13,923 nucleotides of DNA, taken from contig CAUJIL010000036.1 of the NCBI GenBank assembly GCA_963204845.1, positions 1 through 13,923 of the forward strand, read 5' to 3'. Origin of the DNA: Pseudomonadota bacterium (GTDB taxonomy: Bacteria; Pseudomonadota; Gammaproteobacteria; Pseudomonadales; UBA5518). Shown here piece by piece: positions 1-6,526 of the stretch. Every line of letters starts with the position of its first letter. The stretch's first letter is position 1. The notes beneath the pieces were generated by a model that did no database searches, was not told where the DNA came from, and worked only from the letters and a program-made list of their open reading frames with translations. The position numbers were made by a program, and so were the translations under genes.

Positions 1-1
1 C

Positions 2-2200
2 CGCCGGCTGCTGTGCCGGGTACTGCCGCTGGCTGCAGCGTTTGCCGCCATGCCGGGTCATGGCGCGGTCCTGGAGGAAATCGTCGTCACCGCGCAGAAG
101 CGCGAGCAGAGCCTGCAGGACGTCGGTGTCTCGGTCACGGCGTTCACCGGCGATCAGGTGCGCGACCTCGGCTTCACGAACTCGCTGGACGTGATCGCGC
201 AGACCCCGGGCCTGAGCTTCGGCACGCCGACCGGCGAGGGCAACAATGCATCGCTGACGCTGCGCGGCGTCGGCCTGTCGGATTTCAACGACAACAACGA
301 GGGTCCGGTCGCGGTCTACGTCGACGAGGTCTACGTCAGCGCGCTGTCCGGCGTGACGTTCCAGCTGTTCGATATCGAACGCATCGAGGTGCTGCGCGGC
401 CCGCAGGGAACGCTGTACGGGCGCAACACCACCGGCGGGCTGATGCACTTCCTCAGTGCGCGGCCCACCGAACAGACCGAGGGTTACCTCGACGTCACCA
501 TCGCCGAGAACAGCCAGTACAAGGTGGAGGGCGTCATCAGCGGCCCGCTCGGCGATACGCTGCAGGCGCGGCTTTCATTGGCGCACAACGAGCACGACGG
601 CTATGTGCGCAACCGCGGCCCCGGCCGCGACGATCCGAACGACGCCGACAACAATGCGGGTCGGCTGCAACTCGCGTGGCAGGCCAGCGACAGCGTCGAC
701 GTGCTGCTGAATGTGCACGGCTCCGAGAACGATGCCAACATGGGCGCCTGGCAGCACGAGGCGACGTATTCGCCCGACGGCGGCGTGACCTCGGTGGCCT
801 TGCCGGCGGACCTCGATGTCTACGGTACCTGTCCGGGTTGCGATGCCTTCGGCTACCGTGACGGCGACGGCGATCCGTGGGCCGGCGACTACGACCGCGA
901 CGGCGCGCTGCGGATCGAGAACTCGGGCGGCTCGGTCAACGTGCAGTGGAACGGCGAGGGGCTGAGCTTCACGTCGATCACCGCGCTCGAAACCTTCGAG
1001 CGCTTCTACGAAGAAGATACCGACATCTCGCCGGTCAAGATCGTGCACAACACCTACGGGGCCGACATCGACCAGTTCACGCAGGAATTCCGGCTCGCCG
1101 GTCAGGGTGACGCGCTCAACTGGCTGACCGGACTGTACTACTACGACCAGGAAACCGACGGCGCCTTCCAGATCGACGCCAGCGGCATCGGCTACATCAT
1201 CGGTGACGCGAACTACACCCAGGAGACGCAATCCTGGTCGCTGTTCGGACAGCTCGAGTATGCGCTGAACGACTGCTGGAGCGTGCTCGCCGGACTGCGC
1301 TACACCGACGAGGAGCGCGACCTGGATTACCTCAGCGTGGACCTTGGCGGACTGTTGCCACCCGGCGCGAACACGATGTTCGACTACGACGAGGAGATCT
1401 CCAACGACAACGTCACCGGCAAGCTCGAACTCGACTGGCGCCCGTACGACGGCATGCTGATCTACGGTGCGGTGTCGCTGGGGGCGAAGTCGGCCGGATT
1501 CAATACCGGGGTGCTCGACGAGACCGGGCTGTTCGGCATGACCGTGCGCGGCGACGTGCCGTACGACGAGGAGCAGCTCACGAGCTACGAGATCGGCATG
1601 AAAACCGAGCTGTTCGGAGGCACGTCGCGCCTGAACGCGGCCGCTTTCTACTACGACTACTCGGATTACCAGGCGTTCGCGTTCGTGAACCTGAACCAGG
1701 TGATCTTCAACACCGATGCCGAGATCAGCGGCCTGGAGCTCGAGTTCGTGACCAACCCGGTCGAAGGGCTGGACATCCTGCTCGGCGCGTCGTTCCTCGA
1801 CGCCGACGCCAAGGACATCCCGCTGAACGACGGCTCGGGCATCACGCGCGACCGCAGGATGACGCTGGCCCCGGAGTTCTCGCTGAACGGGCTGGTGCGC
1901 TACGAATGGCCGGCGCTGTCGGGCTTCCTCGCCACCCAGCTCGATTTCAACTACCAGGACGAGACCTACTTCGATATCCAGAACCACCCGGTCTCGCGGA
2001 TGGGAAGCTACGACGTGTGGAACGCCCGCGTGTCCTGGGCCTCGGGTGATCGCCGCTGGCTGCTGGGCGCCTTCGTGAACAACGTGTTCGAGGAGGAGTA
2101 CCGCGCGTATTCCTTCGACGTCACCAACCTGTTCGGCTTCAACCAGGTCGCGTGGGGCAGGCCGCGCTGGGCCGGGGTGAGCCTGCGCTACAGCCTGTGA
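2..2200 (+). CDS. TonB-dependent outer-membrane receptor (5' end outside window)
   Basis: Outer-membrane beta-barrel receptor that imports a ligand using TonB/ExbBD energy. The frame stays open to the left edge. Before the ATG at 50 it reads a basic, hydrophobic, Ala-rich stretch (RRLLCRVLPLAAAFAAMPG) that looks like the end of a signal peptide. The true start therefore lies outside the window and ATG 50 is internal. The TonB box EEIVVTA follows directly, then the plug domain (about the next 120 residues, with PGLSFGTP, LRGVG, YVDEVYV and VLRGPQGTLYGRNTTGG), then an aromatic-rich barrel to the stop. QKREQSLQDV is typical of the large IroN/Caulobacter-like receptor group, whose substrates are mostly unknown. 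A loop at about 822-905 carries CPGC followed by an Asp-rich stretch. The last residue is Leu rather than the usual Phe. It heads a same-strand gene run. The family call is secure; the ligand is not known. Confidence 0.95.
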   Translation, partial: RRLLCRVLPLAAAFAAMPGHGAVLEEIVVTAQKREQSLQDVGVSVTAFTGDQVRDLGFTNSLDVIAQTPGLSFGTPTGEGNNASLTLRGVGLSDFNDNNEGPVAVYVDEVYVSALSGVTFQLFDIERIEVLRGPQGTLYGRNTTGGLMHFLSARPTEQTEGYLDVTIAENSQYKVEGVISGPLGDTLQARLSLAHNEHDGYVRNRGPGRDDPNDADNNAGRLQLAWQASDSVDVLLNVHGSENDANMGAWQHEATYSPDGGVTSVALPADLDVYGTCPGCDAFGYRDGDGDPWAGDYDRDGALRIENSGGSVNVQWNGEGLSFTSITALETFERFYEEDTDISPVKIVHNTYGADIDQFTQEFRLAGQGDALNWLTGLYYYDQETDGAFQIDASGIGYIIGDANYTQETQSWSLFGQLEYALNDCWSVLAGLRYTDEERDLDYLSVDLGGLLPPGANTMFDYDEEISNDNVTGKLELDWRPYDGMLIYGAVSLGAKSAGFNTGVLDETGLFGMTVRGDVPYDEEQLTSYEIGMKTELFGGTSRLNAAAFYYDYSDYQAFAFVNLNQVIFNTDAEISGLELEFVTNPVEGLDILLGASFLDADAKDIPLNDGSGITRDRRMTLAPEFSLNGLVRYEWPALSGFLATQLDFNYQDETYFDIQNHPVSRMGSYDVWNARVSWASGDRRWLLGAFVNNVFEEEYRAYSFDVTNLFGFNQVAWGRPRWAGVSLRYSL

Positions 2201-2216
2201 CGCACGCACGAGCAGC

Positions 2217-2221
2217 GGGAG
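2217..2221 (+). promoter_or_regulatory. Probable ribosome binding site for the MFS gene
   Basis: GGGAG lies 17 bases after the receptor stop codon. It is the only good Shine-Dalgarno match before the permease. It sits 4 bases before a GTC (2226) and 7 bases before an ATC (2229) in the permease frame, not near the GTG at 2277. It therefore argues that translation begins around 2226-2229 at a non-standard codon. This is inference from spacing only. Confidence 0.4.
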
Positions 2222-2276
2222 CCGGGTCATCAGAGCCTTCGACGACAAGCTGTCCACGACCCTGCTGATCTCGGCG

Positions 2277-3410
2277 GTGTATCCGCTGGGTCCGGCCGCG
2301 CTGATCCTGATGCCGATGCTGGTCGGCGGTCTGATCGACCACCGCGGCATCGGCGAACAGCAGGCCGGGTACATCGCCGCCGCCGAAGGCATGGGGCTGG
2401 TCGTCGCCTCGTGGGTGGCGGCGCTGTGGGTGCGGCGGGTGTCGTGGGCGAAGGTGCTCGTCGCAGGATGCGTGGCCACGGCCGCGCTGAACCTCGTTAG
2501 CGCGGTCACCGAGTCCTACCAGTGGCTGCTGCTGGTGCGCTTCCTGGCCGGCTTCAGCGGCGGGACGATCTTCGCGCTGACGGTCGCGGCGCTCGGTGAC
2601 AACCGGCATCCTGACCGCGCCTTCGGCATCGCGCAGGTGGTGCAGGGCGCACTGATGTTCTTCGCCTTTGCGGCCGCACCGTCGATTCTCGCGCACTGGA
2701 CCGTCGCCGGACTGTACGTGATGCTCGCCGGCGCGGCACTCGCGATGCTGCTCGCAGTGCCGCGGTTCCCGACCGAGGGGGCGCGCCGGATCGACGCCGG
2801 GGCCGGTGGTGGCGTGGTGGCCGACCACACCGCGCTGATCTGGGCCGGGCTGGTCGCGAGCTTCCTGTTCTTCGCCAGCGTGTTCGGTTTCTGGGCCTAT
2901 ATCGAGCGGGTCGGGCAGGCGGCCGGGCTGTCGCTGGAATCGATCGGTCTGGCGCTCGGCGCCTCGCAGTTCGCCGCCATCGTCGGCGCGGGCGCCGCCG
3001 CGGTCGCCAGCACGCGCTTCGGCCGCGCCGCGCCGCTGGTGCTGGCGCTGTGCGGGCAGTTGCTGGTGCTGTGGCTGCTGGTCGGTCGCTTCAGTTCGCC
3101 GGTCTTCTTCGTCGGAGCGGGCCTGTTCCAGGCGCTGTTCGTGCTCGCGAACGCGTACCAGCTCGGCGTGATCTCGAAGATCGACGTCAAGGGCCGTGCG
3201 CTGGTGCTGGTCACCGGCTTCCAGGGGCTGGGATCCGCCGTGGGTCCGGGCATCGCCGCGTCGTTGATCGACAACGGCAGCTACGTGCGGATCAACCAGG
3301 CATCGGCACTCGCCTGCCTGGCGGGTATCGCGGTGTTCCTGTTCATCATCCAGCGCACGCGCCACCTCGCCAGTCCGCTGGCGCACGGCGATGTCGCCAC
3401 CGGCCACTGA
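2277..3410 (+). CDS. MFS family permease
   Basis: Inner-membrane transporter of the major facilitator superfamily, 377 residues from the first conventional start (GTG 2277). About twelve hydrophobic segments are visible, with a longer Gly/charged loop near residues 163-186 that separates the two halves. The signature loop between helices 2 and 3 is degenerate (LWVRRVSWAK). The frame is open upstream to 2181 and reads RAFDDKLSTTLLISA directly before GTG 2277. That completes a charged N-terminus and the first part of helix 1, so the real protein is probably about 16 residues longer. No ATG, GTG or TTG exists in that extension, and no Shine-Dalgarno precedes GTG 2277. The gene lies between the receptor and the hydrolase in one transcription unit, so it likely moves the same compound or its product across the inner membrane. 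Substrate unknown. Confidence 0.88.
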   Translation: MYPLGPAALILMPMLVGGLIDHRGIGEQQAGYIAAAEGMGLVVASWVAALWVRRVSWAKVLVAGCVATAALNLVSAVTESYQWLLLVRFLAGFSGGTIFALTVAALGDNRHPDRAFGIAQVVQGALMFFAFAAAPSILAHWTVAGLYVMLAGAALAMLLAVPRFPTEGARRIDAGAGGGVVADHTALIWAGLVASFLFFASVFGFWAYIERVGQAAGLSLESIGLALGASQFAAIVGAGAAAVASTRFGRAAPLVLALCGQLLVLWLLVGRFSSPVFFVGAGLFQALFVLANAYQLGVISKIDVKGRALVLVTGFQGLGSAVGPGIAASLIDNGSYVRINQASALACLAGIAVFLFIIQRTRHLASPLAHGDVATGH

Positions 3411-3446
3411 TCGAGGCTCCAGGCAGTTCCCGAGGTCACGGAAAAC

Positions 3447-4649
3447 ATGGCAACGAATGCTTCATCCACCACCCGGCCGGTCGCCCCGTACATCGCCATC
3501 GGCCTGTCGACGGTCGCCTACGGTATCGGCGCGCGCGCGCACATCCGCCACAACCTCGAGACCATCGAGGAAGCGATCCACGCCTCGATGTCGATCGTGG
3601 GCATCAACATGCCGGTGCGCGTGATCGCGCTGGCCGAGGGCGCGCTGACCGGCTTCACCGACGAGATATTCGACCTGCCGCACACGCTCGCGGCGGCCGA
3701 ACTCTTCATCGACATTCCCGGCGCGGAGACCGAGTTCCTCGGTCGTCTGGCGCGGATGTACGACACCTACATCATCGCCCAGTGCAAGGCACGCTGGCCC
3801 GAGGTGATGCCGGACCGTTTCTTCAACACGCTGTTCGTGATCGACCGGCATGGCGAGGTCGTGCACAAGGCGGCCAAGAACCATCTGTGGTGCCGCGAGC
3901 GCTCGTGTACGCCGCACGACGTCTACGATCGCTGGGTCGAGCTGTACGGCAGCGGCATCGAGGCGTTCTACCCGGTGCTGCGCACCGAGGACATCGGCAA
4001 CATCGGCACCATCTGCTGCTCCGACGGCGAATACCCGGAGGCGGTGCGCGCGCTGGCGTTCAACGGCGCGGAACTCGTCTATCGCCCCTCGGAAGCGGTG
4101 CCGATGACGAACGTCGGCGCCTCGCCGGGTGGCAGCTGGATGGTGCAGAACCGCGGCCATGCCGAGTTCAACAACGTCTACATGCTGTGTCCGAACATCG
4201 GTCCGGTCTATCTGTCGGCATCGGCCCGGCATCCGATCGACATCTCGGGCGGCAACGGCCACATCGTCGGTTACCGCGGCGAGGTGCTCAGCCACAGCGC
4301 CTCCGGGGCGAACACCGTGGTGTCGGCGGTGATCGACATCGAGGCGCTGCGCCAGTTCCGCGCGATGAACCTGAACAGCAACTGGATGAAGGACCTGCGT
4401 ACCGAACTGTTCCGCGAGATGTACGCGCAGCCGATCCATCCGAAGAACCTCTGGATGGCGCAGGACCCGCTGCATCACCGCGAGGTCGACGAGGTGTACC
4501 GCGCGAACATCCAGCGCCTGTATGAACGAGGCACCTGGACGCGACCCGGTCACGCTTTCCCGGGCGCGCAGCTGATGCCGGCGGACGCGCGCGGCATGAG
4601 CGAGGAGCAATGGCGCGAAGCGCGCGCCATGTGGAGTTGCTGGGACTGA
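3447..4649 (+). CDS. AmiE-like carbon-nitrogen hydrolase (nitrilase superfamily)
   Basis: Probable cytoplasmic amidase of 400 residues; no signal peptide. The nitrilase-superfamily catalytic residues can be placed: Glu64 in LAEGALTGF, Lys144 in HKAAKNHLW, a supporting Glu at about 151, and nucleophile Cys191 in ICCSDGEYPE. From memory, the order IPGxETE, NTLFVID, K-x4-WC, CxDGxYPE and GAEL follows aliphatic amidase AmiE and formamidase AmiF more closely than true nitrilases. AmiE is about 346 residues, so this protein is longer. It has roughly 16 extra residues between the second Glu and the nucleophile, next to the active site, and a longer C-terminal tail. It probably hydrolyses an amide to acid and ammonia or amine, but nitrile or carbamoyl substrates cannot be excluded. 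It is 36 bases after the permease gene and in the same operon. Confidence 0.88.
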   Translation: MATNASSTTRPVAPYIAIGLSTVAYGIGARAHIRHNLETIEEAIHASMSIVGINMPVRVIALAEGALTGFTDEIFDLPHTLAAAELFIDIPGAETEFLGRLARMYDTYIIAQCKARWPEVMPDRFFNTLFVIDRHGEVVHKAAKNHLWCRERSCTPHDVYDRWVELYGSGIEAFYPVLRTEDIGNIGTICCSDGEYPEAVRALAFNGAELVYRPSEAVPMTNVGASPGGSWMVQNRGHAEFNNVYMLCPNIGPVYLSASARHPIDISGGNGHIVGYRGEVLSHSASGANTVVSAVIDIEALRQFRAMNLNSNWMKDLRTELFREMYAQPIHPKNLWMAQDPLHHREVDEVYRANIQRLYERGTWTRPGHAFPGAQLMPADARGMSEEQWREARAMWSCWD

Positions 4650-4692
4650 GCACCTCCCGCGGCCGGCGCGACACGCATTCACCCCGACGACC

Positions 4693-4698
4693 AGGAGA
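4693..4698 (+). promoter_or_regulatory. Ribosome binding site fixing the start at 4706
   Basis: AGGAGA sits 7 bases before ATG 4706. This selects 4706 over the upstream in-frame GTG at 4610, which lies inside the preceding hydrolase gene. The peptide from 4706 begins with a clean signal sequence, which supports the choice. Confidence 0.8.
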
Positions 4699-4705
4699 TT
4701 CCACC

Positions 4706-6496
4706 ATGAGGCTATTGCCCTGCACCCGGGCGCTGCGTGCGCTCCTCGGCACGGCGGGACTGCTTTGCTTCGCCGCCATCGCCGGCACCGCCGAGGCGGG
4801 CAACGCGAGCGACGCCGCCGCGACGCCGGCGCCAGGCCGCAGCGCCGAGGAACTGATCGAGCAACACTGCACGCGTTGCCACCTCGCGCCGAACCCGCAC
4901 GACCTGTCCCGTGAGTACTGGTCGTTCGCGCTGCACTACATGGGCAACTACGTCGGCATGAAAGGCGACGAATTCGAGGACCTCACGGTCTCGCCGGTGC
5001 CGCCCGACTGGGAACCGCAGCAGGACTACACCAAGCGCTACATCCTCAGCGACAGCCACGGTTATATGCGCGACCTGTATCCGTTCAAGGCGTGGATCCC
5101 GCCGCAGCCCGAGATGAGCGCGGAGGAGTTCCGCCGGGTCCGCGCCTACTACCTCGAGCACTCGCTGCCGTGGCAGGAAATGGAGATCACGCGGCCGAAG
5201 GCGCCGCTGGCGCCGGGATTCGAGCCGGTGGTCCCGCCGCTCGATCTGGAACCCAACGCACTGGTGCTCGCGACCCGCGTCGACGAGAAGCGCCGCCGCA
5301 TCTACGTGGGGCGTTCGGTGATCGATGACTGGGTGGGCGGTGGCGAACGCAAGCCCGGCTTCGACCGCTGGGACGACATCGTGGTCCTCGATCTCGACAG
5401 CGGCAAGCGCCTCGCGGTACAGAACGTCGACAGTGACCCGATCCACATGACGCTGACCGAGAACGGCGTGCGCGTGCTGACGCACGGACGCTTCCCGATG
5501 ACGAAGGTCGGCATCGCGGCGCTGACCGACTGGGAGTTCGATGGGCCGCAACCGCGTGCGCGCATGCTGGTGAACGGCAAGCAGCGTTTCGTCGAACACC
5601 AGATGGCCGACATGAACGGCGACGGACTCGAGGACATCGTGGCCAACGCCTTCGGTGACGGCATCGCCGGCGATGCGCAGGCCGAACTGACCATCTTCTG
5701 GCAGACGCCGGAGTTCCGCGCCCGCTGGCAGGACGCGCCGGCGACCATTCCGCCCGGCGTGCTGCCCGGAGCGCTGCGCGAGACCATCGTCAGCAACCAG
5801 GGCGGACTGATCGGCAGCGCGGTCGGGGATATCGACAACGACGGCCTGCCCGACATCGCGGCGCTGGTCGCGCAGGGGCGCCAGGAACTGCTGGTATTCA
5901 TCAACAACGGCGACCAGACCTTCACCCGCCACCTGATCGAGCGGAACACGCCGTCCTTCGGCGGCAACGGGGTGAAGGTCGCCGACTTCGATGGCGACGG
6001 CAAGCTCGACCTGCTGGTGCTGAACGGCGACAACGTGGCGGGCAACCACGTGGGCAACATCGTTCCGGCGCCGCGGCCGCAACACTCGGTGCGCGTGTTC
6101 AAAAACCTCGGCGACGTGAAGTTCGCCAAGGCGTTCCATTATCCGATGCACGGCGCCGCGCGCTCGGTGATCCACGATTTCGATGCCGACGGCGACCCGG
6201 ATGTCGCGGTGGTGTCGTTGTTCCCGCAATGGAAGGCGGCCGAGCCGGAGAGTTTCGTGTACCTGGAGAACAAGGGGGATTTCCGCTTCGAGCCGTACTC
6301 CTTCGCCAGCGAGTTCTTCGGCGTCTGGGTGTCGGTGGAGGCGGCGGACGTCAACGCCGACGGCAAGCCCGATATCGTGCTCGGGCTCGGGGACTTCCCG
6401 GAACTGGTGCCGGCGGACTGGAAGACCGCGCACCCGATCATGAAGGGCAGGGGTGGCAACGCGGCCAGCGTGATCTACCTGATCAACCGGCACTGA
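4706..6496 (+). CDS. Secreted cytochrome c / FG-GAP (VCBS) repeat protein
   Basis: Exported protein of 596 residues. Residues 1-31 form a signal peptide ending in GTAEA. A haem c site CTRCH (Cys55, Cys58, His59) follows, then CHLAPNPHDL and a HYMGNYVG segment in which Met79 is the best axial-ligand candidate. This matches the arrangement CxxCH-x-x-P...MGxxxG that precedes FG-GAP propellers in some secreted proteins. An alpha-helical MSAEEFRRVRAYYLEH (about 137-152) would close the cytochrome domain. The rest is a beta-propeller with five Asp-rich calcium-type loops: DMNGDGLED (302), DIDNDGLPD (375), DFDGDGKLD (427), DFDADGDPD (491) and DVNADGKPD (548). Likely periplasmic or surface-exposed, with electron-transfer, binding or scaffolding roles possible. 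It sits between the hydrolase and a second TonB receptor, 56 and 30 bases away. No catalytic activity can be assigned. Confidence 0.88.
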   Translation: MRLLPCTRALRALLGTAGLLCFAAIAGTAEAGNASDAAATPAPGRSAEELIEQHCTRCHLAPNPHDLSREYWSFALHYMGNYVGMKGDEFEDLTVSPVPPDWEPQQDYTKRYILSDSHGYMRDLYPFKAWIPPQPEMSAEEFRRVRAYYLEHSLPWQEMEITRPKAPLAPGFEPVVPPLDLEPNALVLATRVDEKRRRIYVGRSVIDDWVGGGERKPGFDRWDDIVVLDLDSGKRLAVQNVDSDPIHMTLTENGVRVLTHGRFPMTKVGIAALTDWEFDGPQPRARMLVNGKQRFVEHQMADMNGDGLEDIVANAFGDGIAGDAQAELTIFWQTPEFRARWQDAPATIPPGVLPGALRETIVSNQGGLIGSAVGDIDNDGLPDIAALVAQGRQELLVFINNGDQTFTRHLIERNTPSFGGNGVKVADFDGDGKLDLLVLNGDNVAGNHVGNIVPAPRPQHSVRVFKNLGDVKFAKAFHYPMHGAARSVIHDFDADGDPDVAVVSLFPQWKAAEPESFVYLENKGDFRFEPYSFASEFFGVWVSVEAADVNADGKPDIVLGLGDFPELVPADWKTAHPIMKGRGGNAASVIYLINRH

Positions 6497-6526
6497 GAAA
6501 ATTACCGTCGGCAGAAGGGATAGTTC

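Noticed and set aside
575..3407. Two long minus-strand open frames (575-2509 and 2139-3407)
   Set aside because: They mirror the first receptor and the MFS permease. Their Arg/Glu/His-rich composition lacks hydrophobic or domain structure, and no ribosome binding site supports them.
4610..4705. GTG 4610 as the start of the cytochrome/FG-GAP gene
   Set aside because: It lies inside the hydrolase gene and would place about 32 Arg/Ser-rich residues before a clear signal peptide. ATG 4706 has AGGAGA at the right distance.
6497..6526. Cobalamin riboswitch ahead of the BtuB-type receptor
   Set aside because: Only 30 bases separate it from the upstream gene, far too little for the RNA, and no B12-box-like sequence is visible there.
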